A DNA stretch of 64,000 nt, from the NCBI GenBank assembly GCA_947579605.1, contig OX388325.1, positions 12,767,572 through 12,831,571 on the forward strand. The letters are read 5' to 3'. Under the pieces are notes generated by a model. The model was given only the letters and a program-made list of their open reading frames with translations, was not told the origin of the DNA and made no database searches. A program made the translations under genes and the position numbers. Source of the stretch: Athripsodes cinereus (lineage: Eukaryota > Arthropoda > Insecta > Trichoptera > Leptoceridae). Below are positions 33,920 through 48,100 of this stretch, in pieces (position 1 is the first letter of the stretch; every line of letters starts with the position of its first letter).

Positions 33920-34510
33920 TATATTTAGTGTTATCTATGTATAAGTTTATATTATGTTTGAAGGTAATATTGTACCTTTTATCTTACTTATTGTACCTTA
34001 CCTTGATTATTATGTCGTCGCTGCATGCAAAATTTGACTTATGTGAGCGTGCGATGCAAAACTACAAAGCTGCAAATGCCGCACGAGTACGAATGCATTT
34101 TATCACTTGTGGATATTATTATTAAGTAATATTTATAACAAAACCCAGATATATCTTTTTAAAAAAAAAAAAATGCGTTCTTACTCGTGCGGCACTTGTA
34201 GCGTTGTAGTTTTGCATCGCGCGCTCACATAAGTCAAATTTTGCATGCAGCGACGATGTGCTACAATTATTTTAATTATGAAATATTCATCATTTATTAA
34301 ATAGTTGAATATAACGTGTTTATTATATTATAATAAATCTTATTTATTTTGGAAATAAAATAATATAATTAAATATCAATGTGTTTTTTTTTATTTCACT
34401 GTTAGAGATAACTTGATATTTAATTTTCATATATTCAGGGGAATGCCCTTAAAAACATTTTTCTGTAGCATTTATGTATTGAAGGATTTTTTTTGGAAAT
34501 TTATTTGAAA
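33920..34510 (+). repeat. Dispersed repeat, copy 2, interrupted by a foldback
   Basis: ttattgtaccttaccttgat to aaggattttttttggaaatt parallels 24850-25165. The foldback at 34016-34255 splits it at the ATG of ttattATGtg. Confidence 0.6.
34016..34255. repeat. Foldback element with a SINE tail in its loop
   Basis: Arms of about 85 bp (cgtcgctgcatgcaaaattt ... and its complement ending gcatgcagcgacg) with some mismatches; the loop at about 34130-34171 contains aacaaaacccagatatatc plus an A-run, the 3' tail of the SINE at 50905. Confidence 0.85.
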
Positions 34511-34744
34511 GAGTTCTTAATTAATTTTTCTAATACATTTTTTGTGTACCAGGTTGGTGAGCTTTTTTAACCTAAAAGTATTTTTGCGTAAGTCAATCGA
34601 TTTAAATTTAACATTATTTATTGAATAGCGATCGTCCAGACCTCGCCCTCTGACTCGTTTTGACAGTAGTTGGAAGTGAAATGTTACGGCTCGTAAATCT
34701 CACTAATTTCCATTTGGGGTAATCTACCCCGGTTCCCCGACCAC

Positions 34745-34990
34745 TGCTCTATACCATCAGGGCATATCACACAAGTTGGTCAGCCACTCACTCAACCAAC
34801 TTGTTATACAAGTTTCCTTTTATGAACCAATAAAAATTAAAACATTCAGCCAACAGTTACCTATACCTACAAGTAACTATTTTTCTTTCTTTCATCACCA
34901 ATGTACAGGAGATAATATAAAGAGAAGTTGTTCTCCTTACTCCGCAACGGTTCTGCCCAAAGGGGATAGACAGGCAAGTATTTGAAATAA
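34745..34990 (-). mobile_element. SINE-like RTE-tailed retroelement, diverged
   Basis: ataccatcagggcatatcac, acaagttggtcagccactca: a diverged tail of the family; the body beyond about 34800 is not clearly matched. Confidence 0.45.
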
Positions 34991-35273
34991 AAATGTATCA
35001 ATTCATTGAAAAAATTATTTATTTTCTCCACAACTATCATCATCAGTCACCTCCGAATCATTTCATAATAATTATAATTAGTTTTATAAATTCACCTAGA
35101 CTTAACAGTAAAGTACAGTACATTACGCTAGCATAGTAATCTATCTTTGTGTATGTGCCAGCAAAAAACTTAATTCAACAAAAAACAAATTTTACACTAT
35201 GGACAAAAAACTAAAGAGAAATTATTATTCTTCAATGGCCGGCTTCAATAATTTAATCTATCCATTCTATAGA

Positions 35274-35935
35274 ATATATCGACTGTGCTCAGGACAAAGG
35301 CATCAAACCACAAAGTAGGCAAAAGTTGTTTTATGTTTTAAACTCAATCATTTGTGTCTTTTACACATTGTGGTAAAATGATTCAAACTAGAACGTCTAG
35401 TTTTTATAGAAAAAGCAAAATATATTTTTTTTAGCTAGGACTTAATTTCAAATATTGAATAAGACAAAGGACTCAATAGCATGAGTTTCATTATTAATAC
35501 CAAAAAATATTGATCTAGACATAATTTCTGGGCGAGGTAAAAGGCATCAAACCTCATAACCCAAACATGCGACATACATATATCCTATAAATTCATTTAC
35601 ATGTTGCTAAAGTCTGTCAGTACAGAGGATTAAATAAATTTATTTTTTTAATTTTTTGCTTATAACTTGATAATAAATGACTATTTCCTTCTCGAGAATT
35701 TTTACGACATAATAAAATAACATTACAATCTTCTTCTCTGTGTCTTGTCGGGTCCCCCCCGACATTGACGACCACTTGGGAGAAATCCCTCCAAAATTAT
35801 TAAAAATAATAAAACATTACAATAAGATGGTAAAATAATAATGACAATAATATGACATTTTCTTTATCCTACAGTTTTTTACTTCTAATTTAATTCTAAT
35901 TTGAAGCCTTTGTCCTGAGCACAGTTGAATTATAC
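35274..35935. mobile_element. MITE with 37-bp terminal inverted repeats, copy 1
   Basis: Begins atatcgactgtgctcaggac / aaaggcatcaaaccac and ends aagcctttgtcctgagcaca. A cleaner copy in the same orientation is at 46754-47322. A C-rich insertion around 35720-35800 (gtcgggtccccccc) distinguishes this copy. Confidence 0.8.
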
Positions 35936-35939
35936 AGTA

Positions 35940-38900
35940 AATTTGAACAACCAATAGTAATCAATAGATAAATTATTGTATTGTGGCGGGCGCTGCCCTT
36001 TTAAAAATAAAAAGATTATTAGAATCAACTATAAGACAAAGCCTTAGTTTAAATTGCAACGCTATTCTTGTTTAATTGGTTTCATTCAAACTATTTTTCA
36101 TCCATCCCATAACTCACTCGAAATTAAAAAATAACACACAAAATCTTTTTACACAATTTTACGAAAACTAATATATTCTCATTATTTTTTATCCGTCTTC
36201 TACTGTAAAATTTGTTCATCATTAGATAAGGTTTTTGGCTCGCATATACATTCCCTATTATTACAGCAAATAATAATAATAATAATAAAACATTATTATT
36301 ATCCCTTCTAACCTTACACACATCGCACACATTACCAAACAATGCAAGGCAGTGTCACGTTTTCACAAAATTTAGACAAGTTCAAAAACAAATTGATAAC
36401 GGCATTAATAACGTTATATAAAATCATAATTTCTGTTTAATATTGTGATTTGAACATTAACAATTTAGTTAACATAAGAATTAAATAGTTAAAATAATGT
36501 TCATATTTTGTGAAAAGAAGCTAATTTCAAGTATTTTAAAATTATGCACGGCACAATTTCAGATATTACCAGACCAGTACCAATTTTAGATAGTGTCTTG
36601 AATTTTAAGAGTGGATAAATATTGCATTGAATCGTATTGTACAACGACGGTGCAAGGTTATATACATATATATATGTATATAATCATTATTAAAATCTAA
36701 ATAATAATTATAATTATTGGAAACAGTCTCTGATGCAATAATAATAATAAAAAAAAATAACATTAAGAGAGGGCGACATCAAAGACACAAAACCAAGATA
36801 ACCATAATTATATAAATTATAAAAAAAATCAATGGGAAAGAAAACACTAGAACCCTCATTCACGCGATTCCCTACTAAAACACTGGTCTGACTAAATGTA
36901 GGTACGTCCAATGTTATCAGGTAAGAACAAAGACATTTTAAACGTAACAAGATTGTACACTTTGACAAAATTATGCTTCCTACAATCGGAATAAGCTTTA
37001 CATTACAATACAATGTGAGTAGTAATGTGCTAGTGTGGTGTCCCTGTTTAATATATTGCAAGTATATAAAAGTAATAACAATAACAGTTTGTGTGTTAGA
37101 AGAGAACAGTGCCACACTAACACCCACACTGTCTCAGGTGGCACGTTATATTTTTTATTAAAGAAGTGCTACACAATCTTATTACGTAATATGATGTCAT
37201 TGGCGCAGAGTGAATTTAAGAAAACCCGTACAGTCCACCGAAGAACAGTTTAAATAAACGCAAACAATTAAACACGCATTCGATAACTTACTTATTCCTA
37301 AAAATGCTTAAATATTACATTTATTATTATTATCCGTAATCTCGTTTGTGTCTCTGATGCACAATCTACAAAATATATATTAAAAAGCAAACAAACTATT
37401 CCACGGCCGCCCTGACAATTATTAATGTAAGTAATTACATATATAAAATAAAAGCCTGCAAAATAATTTAATATATTCTCTCACTTTCAACACATTTTTG
37501 ATTGATATAGAAATTATGGATTTGGTTAAAACATTAAAACTGTTTAAATTTTCAATACATACATAAAACAATTAAGCCCAATTTGCTAACTCCGATGTAT
37601 TCCTTATGAAGTTGCAAATATTGATTTCTATATTTTATTCTTCACTGCACATGGATTATTACAACACCAATCATTATTACAGTGTTTTATTGACTATGTT
37701 CTTATATGTTGATTGTTTTTGTTTCAAGTACATTATGTATAGGGCACTGTGGCCACATATTTTACTAATAAATAGATAAACATGTGTAACAAGGATGTTT
37801 TTGTTGTTGCGATACGATATCTTACAAATAAAGTGTGCATACAGTTCATTTCTGGACAAGTTTTGTCATTTTATTTAAAATTTAAAAAATTTTAAATTTT
37901 AGAAAATTTAAACATTCTCAATCATAAATAAAATGAATTACTATTGATTTTTGGTTAATTATATTATAATAGTACATAATTACATGGTTTTCTCTATAAC
38001 ACAATAAATTATTCAAAATGACTATATAAACTTCAAGAGCGAATGAACAAACAAACGAACGTAGTAGAATTATTAACCTAGGAGCAGTACTAACAGTAGC
38101 TAACGAACGATCGTCATATGATAGTATAAAAGGAACACAATGGAACAAATTGCATGTACGAAAACATTAAAAGAAACTATTATGAAATGTACGCAACACA
38201 TTATGCCTAATACATTTAGCAACTGACTGAAAGGACTCATTTCGGTCAAGTATTAAGCACTGTATGTGTGTGTTGTGTAGTACTCACTATCTATAAGATG
38301 GGATGTTTAATGGATAATTTCATTCGCGAGATCCCCTTAAAACTTAAGACGATAACAGTTATAAAAATCGCAATTGTGTCGCGTTGATACAAAAATGTTT
38401 CCCAGAAACAATGAAAGTAAAATCCACACGAATAAGACGAAAATGCAATTTTTATAATCGTCACGTAAAACTCGGTACACTAAATATTATGAACAAAAAA
38501 TAAAAAAAAAAACAATCACACTGTAAAAACGAAAGAAAGATATAAAAAAAAAACAAATAAATAAATAAAACATAAGTATCTCATCATCCTTCCTTAAAGT
38601 TTCTTCACATAAAATGGAATTGCAAAAATGTCTTGTAGTTCTTTTTTTCTCAATTGTGATTTGATTTTTACACTTTGAGAGCAAAAACTTCACTCGATAT
38701 TTGAGTTGTTGTTATTTTATAATACAATTCGTGCTGAATATACAAACACGATGCGACAATATTTCTAGCCACAATGGGGAATAAGATGAACCTGAATAAG
38801 TATACGTTGAAAAAAATTGTAAAAAAATGCAGACAACAGAAATATAACGTCTTCAAATCTTCACAAATCAAAGACTTCCTTCTAATCAACATTATAATAA

Positions 38901-38979
38901 GACTTATTCAGGTAGATCATGTTCCATTAGGACTTTGTTATATGAGAAGCTATAATTAATGTTGTTGTTGGTATTTGAC
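35940..38979 (-). other. Spacer and probable BiP 3' UTR
   Basis: No coding sequence or recognised element. On the minus strand AATAAA occurs near 37869 and 37685, giving a plausible BiP 3' UTR of 1.1-1.3 kb; which site is used cannot be told from sequence. Confidence 0.35.
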
Positions 38980-39198
38980 TTATAATTCGTCTTTCATTTC
39001 ATCATCTTCGTCTGATCCAGATGTAGGCGGGGCTCCGCCCTGTCCCTGATACAGTTTGGAGACAATGGGCTGGACGACGTCTTCCAATTCCTTCTTCTGC
39101 TTTTTGAACTCTTCAGCTTCTGCGTCCTGATTGCTGTCCAACCATTTGATTGCCGCATCGATGGCCTCTTCCATCTTTGTCTTGTCATCTTCGCTCAA
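38980..39198 (-). CDS. Hsc70-3: BiP terminal exon with KDEL
   Basis: 72 codons plus [23 protein letters not shown], a lid helix, [18 protein letters not shown], then KDEL. The acidic tail before KDEL is usual for BiP. Confidence 0.97.
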   Translation of the reverse strand: MSEDDKTKMEEAIDAAIKWLDSNQDAEAEEFKKQKKELEDVVQPIVSKLYQGQGGAPPTSGSDEDDEMKDEL

Positions 39199-42100
39199 CT
39201 GCAATAGCAAAAATATTATTAATACACAAAAAGAAAATGTATTTTTACTGCAGGTGGGGTAACCAATAATGAATTATAAAAAATACCATAAAGTACACAA
39301 ATAGCAACAATGTCTTTTTCTTACAGATGAGGCTAACTTTAAAGAGAGAGAGAGAGAGAGAGAGATGACTCAGAGAGAATATTATCTTTCACCTTTAAAT
39401 AATAATATGCACATACAGAACAGCTGACAAGCCTCAAATCACTGCAGAATTATAAATATTATATCTTTAACAAATGTTATATTTTTCCATTGATATTGTC
39501 ACAGCATCTCCCGCAAGAGTGGTAGCCAGCAGATTGACTGCACATAATGTTAATTTTCAGTTATTTTACAAATATCGGCTTTTACAGGAGACTATAAAAG
39601 AATGAAAAATAGTAGACGTATATCCGAGGACTTAAGAATCAATTCTCTCTGCCTACCCCACAAATCTTTTATTTAAATGTAATAAAAAAGGACAAAAGAC
39701 AATGATAATATATTTTATAAATTACGTTAACTCGGTATATTGGAGTTAGCTGGAATATGAATAAAGTTATATAAGAGAAAACCAAAATGCAACCTAAGAT
39801 GAATGAAATGTAAAACTGTCAGAGAATTGAATGGAATACAAAATATAATGTAGAGACATTTTAGAAGCACTGCACTGTAGCTGTACTGAAAGCAAGCAGG
39901 AAGGTAAACCTATTGACAAGTATAGCAAATACAGAGAACAAAACAGTATGGCCAATTCTGAATCATAAAATAATAATAATTGAGTCATGATAGTTAGTTC
40001 TAATTCCTATTCACAGTTTTCCATACTAAAACTAATTTACTTAGTTCATTTTGACACCTTAGTACAACTATAAATTTCGTATTCAGAATGAAATTTTAGT
40101 TGACAGCCGACGACTAAAATAAGTTGGATTTGGCAGAATTTTATTCGCGACTTTTAATGTGCGACTATTATTAGTTGCTGTCATTTTGCAGCAGAATATT
40201 GCTATATTTTGGAAGTGTTAAGTTATTTTTTCAATTAAAAGTAAACAAAATGGATATTTTTAGGGCCCTCGCAACTCTTAGCATCTATAAATTGTAAAAT
40301 TATACCACCACCGACACAAATACCAACGTCAAAATATACCGGCAAATCTTGCTCGTGTTTTTTAAATTTTCATTGTGTGGTATAGTGATTATTATTATTA
40401 ATTTAGTTAGTTCATTAAGATTCAGAATTAGCCATTGCGCCATTATTTTATTGATACGGAGAGGACCATCTGCTTGTTTATTACACGCAGTTAGTTGGCT
40501 AAGGTGGGGTAGCAGTGTACCATACATAACAAAGAAAGAGTTTTTTTCAAACTATGAAATTCTTGTAAACAATTATTTGGCGTAGTAGAATGGTTCTAAG
40601 TAGCACACATCAATCAATTTATAAATTCATTATTCAAAAATTGTAATCAAATTTACACCAAAACGTCTTTTCAACAAAAAAATACTTGGCCACAACGCTC
40701 AAAACACTAATTTACAAAGAAAAAATACAAATTGAACATAGAAAATCTAAGCGTCTATAGTGGAGGTTGATATAATATCAAGTTCCCCAAAATTGACAAA
40801 AACTTTACACACATTTATAAAAAAGACAATCGTTAATAGTGTTTAACACAGGGATGCACAGGCTTATAGGGAACAGGGACCACTCGGGAAGATTATGAGG
40901 CAAGGACAAGCCGCTATAAGAAAATTAACACTAAAAATTTAAATTTCTAGAAATGCAAGAAATACATTCAAATTTCTACCCCCCCCTTGTCACAAAATTT
41001 TCAAAATAGTATAGGAATTTGAAATATTTCAAAAACTCCTCAGTTTTCTCAAAGAATATTTACTCGAATTAATAAGTATCCGATACTTTTACCGAATGTT
41101 CGATTATCACTGATATTAACAATTTTTTTATAATATATAATTCGCTGGTGGGCCGCAGTTTCTGCATCGCTGGTTTAACACTTCGATTCGACCGCCAATT
41201 CTGATTGTCTGATTATTTTATAGGACTGAGAGGATGACTTTTCTAGTGGCTAGTCCACTGGCTACCCTATATATGAGAGATGCCCGGACACTTGTCATTT
41301 TTAAACATTTCAAAGACAGTTCATTTTATTTACATTATTACACAGCTTTGAAGTATTGGATATTTATAGTGAAAGACATTCTGAGCCGTTTATTTTGCGT
41401 TGAGATCGATGCCTGTCCAAAGCATTTTGGGGTACCTACTTACGACACAAATTACAAATAGAAAAATAAAATAGGAGGTACAACTAGCAATAGATATTTT
41501 ACAAAATACAGGTAGGGCGTGTATGCAACTTGATGGGAAAACTGTAAACATTATGTTTTCTATAGCAAACTGGATGTAATGTTCTCTCTAATGCAGGATA
41601 AATATTTGTGTCTGTATACCAATGTTTATATGTCCTTAATAGACACCATAATTTATTAGACAAGACAGAAGAAATAATACACCCTGTAAAGGGTCTCATC
41701 TTTTGGGGAGGTTGAAGGTTAAAATTATTATAAATATTTTATATCAAACCAACAAAGAATGTAGAGCTGTCTGCAAGTTGTGTTAACTTTTCAGTTTGGT
41801 GTTTAATTCCTGAGCGATGGCGAGTAAGACTACACTCGTGTTGAATATCCATCAAAATAATATAGTCAATAAGATGTTTTAGTGTTTAATATATATTTGA
41901 GTATATAGTTATAGTTTTGGCACACCTGGTTTACCTTTTGCTTTTCTGACAAAAGCAGCTATTGAGGATATATAAACATCTAAGATAAATACTTGCAATC
42001 CGGTTCAAATATTTGTCAAAATCTACACTAGACACTATTGTAACAGGCTAATCTGAACATTTACATTTCAAAATATAACAATAATGCACAAAAGTACTAA

Positions 42101-45100
42101 ATCAAAAGAGAGAGGAATATAAAAGAGTTAAAAATATACCCACATATTATATTATACATACAAACACTAAAGGGGAAGGGGGTGACAACCATAGTATCAG
42201 AGTTGGGCAACTATTGTTAATCAATGCAAATGTTAATTGTTAATCTATTAACCGAAAAGTTAACTTTATCTAACAAGAGTTAAAGTTAATTTCAGGAACT
42301 GAAAGTAGTTAAAAAATGTATACAGTGGTACTTTGACATACAAGTTTAATTCGTTCCGCAACCTTGCTCGTATTTCAAATTACTCATATGTCAAGGCAAA
42401 TTTCCCCATTGAAATTAATTGAACTGCCATTAATCCGTTCCAGCCCCCAAAATGTCACTTGTTTTTGAATAAGAAAGATGTATTTATAAATGACAAATAT
42501 TGTACAAAAACATAATTAAAGAGAATGTAAAGAAATAAACTAGATTTATAAAGTGTTACTTTCGCTTAATTTTCGTCACTGCTTTTTTTCTTCACTGGTC
42601 TTTGCCTTTCTCGCCACTCTTTTCTCACTTTCACCTGTAGGCCGTTTAAATAAAAACATGTCCAAGGAGGTTTGTTTCTTCCGCCCTTTCAGAATTTTCC
42701 GGAAATGAGTTAGGCAAGTTTCATTAAATAGCTCGTATCTCAAATTAAGCAAAAAATCGCTCGCTAGACGGCTCGTATCTCAAAAAACTTGTATATCAAG
42801 ATACCACTGTATATCCATGATTGGTACCAATTCTTCGAAAACCTCCCTCCCCTCAGAGATTGTAATGGAGTTGATTTGACGAAAGCAATTTTTTGGTAAA
42901 ATTGCATTTCAAAATCTTCCATATTTTTTAAATTTATATCTTAATTTTTTACAAAAATATACAATTTTTTTTCTCTGTGGTTTATCGCTTGCTTAAGTTA
43001 ATCCATATTTGCTCTTGGTTTTATAATGAAATAAAAGTTGAACACAATTTTAACAAAAGTTAATTGACTCGTCAATATGTTATTGCCCAGTTTTGCAAAA
43101 TATCTACAAAAACAAAAAGACAACAGAACAGAGGAGCACAGCACACTAAGTAGAATGAGTCACATATGTAAGAACAATGCTAAGAACAAAAATACAATAA
43201 ACTTTTATAAATTGTACATATATGTATGTATGTATATATATGCCTGACCAGTTTTACATTTCATCATCCAGCGTGGAGACGGGAGTGCGATGAGTGCTCG
43301 TGGCCGGCTGCGGGGAGGGCAACACAAACCACACACAACAAGCTTGTTATAACTAAGTTTGACTTTATATCAACGACGTATTTGGCAAAGAATAATTAAT
43401 TCACTCAATGAAAACTACACTAGGTACTTAATTTAATATCTCAGTCAAATACATTTCTGGACAGTTAATATTCACAATCCCAGTCCCATAGGACAACAAC
43501 TTGAGTTTTAGCATTCATATCTTATGAAGAAACAAATATCTTTTCAATTCCATAAGCAAACAATTTTAAATTGTACATTGATTGTATTCAATATGAATTT
43601 GTATGTGTTGTAATCAATAATGAATAAAGAAATAAACAATAAACTAAACATTTTTTTTCAATAAAATCTTCCTTATCTGGATTTAAAATAAATGCAAACA
43701 CACTCCCGACACCTACCTTCACAGAAAGCAATAAACCTTTAACATGAAGGAGTAAGTAGGCCAGCAGTGGCTCTTATTAGAAGCATATCTTAGGTCAACC
43801 GTGATGTCTCAAAACTTTTGACACGTTATCTTGAAATAAAATAACATAGTTCTTTCGGATTTCAGTCAGCAACCCTGACTTTCCTCTTATCCAATACACC
43901 ATTCCTATGAAAACAACGAGCGCTAGGAATGTTGTCGGAAGAAATGATTCAATTGGTGCAAAGATGCTGGACGAGGTTGATTTCTGCCCTATCAACCCGA
44001 GAGGACTTTTGAAGTAAAATGGATTGATGTTGGAATATTACAATTTAGAATTGTTGACTTACTATAACAGGACAAATGTCATAACTGAGATATATCTAAT
44101 TAATAAAGTAACAATTCCTACCTTAGCTCCAAGCTTTTCCTTGTCCTGAATCTGGTTCTTGAGTGAGTATGCATAGCTCTCCAGTTCGTTCCTGGCCTCT
44201 ACCTTCTCCTTCAATTTCTTGTCATCATCAGCGAACCTTTCGGCGTCCTTGATCATGCGCTCAATATCGTCTGGTGTGAGTCTGTTCTGATCATTGGTGA
44301 TGACAATCTTTTCCCTGTTTCCTGTACCCTTGTCCTCTGCAGACACCTGGAAACAAAAGGAATTTTAAATTTTTCACTTTTACATAAAATATTGTGTTAG
44401 TTGCAAGAAATCGGACCTTTGCGATATACTCTACCTCTGTATATTATTGATTGTATCTAAGTTGAATGTAACTACTTCTTTATAAAATTGCTTAATAAAC
44501 AATATACATACAATAAAGAATTCATAAATAAACACACACTCAAACAAAAAACGAGTGTTGATAGAGGAAGGTTGCTTTTCATATCACTTATTCATAAAGA
44601 TAGAAACATGTTACTATTAATTTGTTAACGATATATTGAAACTTTACATACTATCACCGATAGAACCTTTCTACCGCAATAGCAGAATGATCATCCACTA
44701 GGTGTAGCTAAAAAATAAAGACTTGTAGGAATTAATAAATTACCTGCAGAATACCGTTGGCATCAATTTCGAAGGTGACTTCAATCTGTGGGATACCTCT
44801 GGGAGCTGGTGGGATGCCTGTTAGGTCAAACTTGCCAAGAAGATGGTTGTCTTTGGTCATTGGACGTTCTCCTTCGTACACCTAGAGAAGAAACAAACAG
44901 AAATATATAGAAAAACAATTAAATAAACATTGGAAAATGTTCACAAATGACTATTGTATAAATTAGAAATAGAATCAGTTAGTAAATCAATGATTTTGTA
45001 TCATTTTAATCAACGGTTAGCAAAGAGTCATCATGGAGAAATACAGCCAAAGGAAAACCAAATTTTTGAATTTTTATGTACAAATTAACTGGTAAATCTA

Positions 45101-48100
45101 ATTTTTGTAAATTATTTATTAAAGATTTCGGAGTTACCCCTGTAGGTGACATGACTAAAGGTAGTATATTAACGGACCTAGAATGCCAAATATTTTTTAT
45201 TTCTCCTGCTAGTTTGGTATATTTACGTATTTCTTCTGCAAAGCGTGTTTGTATATTATGTGTATTTGGGACAGCTATGTATATTAGGTAAGTTATTTTA
45301 TTATTGTTGACAAATTGAAATTCATTGCTTAATAATATTGGACATAGGATATTGGTCCTATATGTTGTAAAGAGGACTTCAAGTGATATTATGACTAGAG
45401 GAGTTGTACCACGGCTATATAAATTGTCACATTATTAATGTTATTATATTCCGTACCTGAATGGTGACTGTATGTTGGTTGTCACTGGCAGTTGAGAAGA
45501 TCTGTGATTTCTTAGTCGGGATGACCGTGTTACGTGGAATGAGTTTGGTCATCACCCCTCCTACTGTCTCAATACCCATGGTGAGAGGGTTCACATCCAA
45601 CAGGACGATGGCATCAGTGTCTTGTTCACCTGGAGACACAAATAAAATAAATTTCTATCATAAAATCTAAACAAATTATATACATACTCCTAATTATATA
45701 AGAAACTCGTGTTAAAAGATGTGTAGATGGTTAAGACAAGATTAGGTATGTAAGGTGATATGTGTCGCTGAGTTTCGAAATCCGCGAAAAACACATTCAA
45801 ATGTATGTGTTATAGCGGATTTCGAAACTCAGCGACACATATATAATATGAACACTCAACAAACATCTGTAGAGTCTCTGTTACAATACAGTAGGAGAGA
45901 GGATGGTCCTGGCTGGGTCACATTTTATTGAGAATAGATGATTTCCCAAAGAGGCACTGTTCTTTCATCCACAAAATTATCTACAGTCTTGCCATTCCTC
46001 TTTCTAGATACGAATGTCTCCACCGCCACGTCAATGGCGACTATGGAGCACTACCAATTTTGTTAAAAGAGATGACCGCCTAAAAGAGATACAGACACGC
46101 TGAGATCCTAATATTTTTGGGCCAAAAATGACACTTGACTGTCAGGTAATCTAGAATAATTTGTCCATTCTCCATGCGTTTGTTTTTCTTGTTTTACAAA
46201 ATATTTCCGCGAAAAATATAAGGCACATTTATTCCCAAAGTAGACTGGGCTCCGACCCATCTAACAAAAATTTCCAATCTTGGGACCCACCTTATAGCTG
46301 TCTCAGAGAAAAGAGGTCATAAATATTGGTAATGCTCAGGACCCATAGTTTGGGAAATACTGATATATCACATTGTTGAGATCAGACACTGGGTGATTTA
46401 AACCAAATAACTTGAATAAATTACCACTCAAAACTCCAGCCTGTACGGCAGCTCCGTAAGCCACAGCCTCATCAGGATTAATGCCCCTGGATGGCTCCTT
46501 TCCATTGAACAACTCTTTGACGAGCTGCTGTACCTTGGGGATACGTGTGGAGCCTCCCACCAACACAATCTCATCAACGTCCTTCTTGTTCATGTCAGCA
46601 TCTTCCATCACCTGGAATTATACAATCACCACACAATCATTTTAATTTGTTCCTATAGATTTTTACATGTTCTCAATAATCACCGAAACTACATGCACGT
46701 TTTGGGTAAGAGACATTCTAATTATTTTATTTATTGACAGAGATATCACAGTTTATATATCGACTGTGCTCAGGACAAAGGCATCAAACCACAATTTTGG
46801 CAAAAGTTGTTTTATGTTTTGAAGTCAATCATTTGTGTCTTGTACACATTCTGGTAAAAGGATTCAATCCACAAAAGTCTAGTTTTTAAATAAAAAGCAA
46901 AATATTTTTTTTAGCAAGGACTTAATTGCAAATACCCAATAGGACAAAGGACTCAAACAGCATAAGTTTCATTATTAATACCAAAAAATTTCATCCAGAA
47001 ATAATTTTACGGCGAGGAAAAGGGCATCAAACCACATAACCCCAAACATGGGACATACATATCTCATTAACATGTTGCTAAAGTTTGTCAGGACAAAGGA
47101 TTTAATCAACTTTTTTTTTTATTTTTTGCTTATAACTTGATAATTCCTGAATATTTTTTCTTAAATTTTTATGACATGATAAAAAAACTACATTACAAAA
47201 AGATGGTAAAATAATAATGACAAAAATTTGAAATTTTCTTTATCCTACAGTTTTTTGCTTCTCCTATAAAATTTGACCAATGTGGTTTGATGCCTTTGTC
47301 CTGAGCACAGTCGATATATAATAAACACCATATTGTCATTTTTGAGTAAAATCCAAAATTTATACTTGCAAACCAAAAAATATAAAAACTGTATCATATG
47401 CAAAATTAAATCACGAACATCATGAAAATATGCTGTCAAAGATATTCGCATCATGGTGTGCGTAAGTGGCTTGATCACGTGGATCAAATTCTCAAGGACG
47501 GCCATGTGTAGAGTAAGAGAAACCGACATGCGTGTATGAGAAACTGTATGAATGTGGAGGAAGCGAAGAAAGTGGGTAAAGACAAATATGTTTGGCATTC
47601 AGTTATCTCTGCCTACCCCACTTAGGACGCGGCATTAGGGCATAGTATAGTATAATAGATACAAATATGTATACAAGTATTGACATAGTTGATACTGCAT
47701 TATCTATTTCTATAGAGGATATACATAAGATTATCCATTATACTAAATAGCAAAAAGGAATAAATGAAAATGTTTACATCATTACCTTTTGCACTGGTTT
47801 CAAAGTAGATTTGAACAGATCCATGTTCAACTCCTCAAACTTGGCTCTGGTGAGAGTTTCAGAGAAATCGTCACCCTCGAAGAAGGATTCAATCTCAATC
47901 TTAACTTGATGGCTAGCTGACAGAGCTCTCTTTGCCTTCTCCACTTCCCTCCTCAACTTCTGTACGGCACGGTTATCCTTCCTGATGTCTTTACCCTTCT
48001 TCTTCTTATACAACTTGATGAAGTGATCCATGACACGTTGATCAAAATCTTCACCACCCAAATGTGTATCTCCGTTTGTGGCTACCACTTCAAATACTCC

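Noticed and set aside
36714..37253. Overlapping frames of 60-137 codons
   Set aside because: AT-rich composition, no motif, no splice context; probably chance frames in the BiP downstream region.
38774..38959. 61-codon plus-strand frame beside the BiP terminal exon
   Set aside because: Lys/Asn/Ile-rich chance frame lying antisense in the likely BiP 3' UTR.
41499..41699. 66-codon minus-strand frame [11 protein letters not shown]...
   Set aside because: No recognisable domain and no splice or promoter context; not enough to call a gene.
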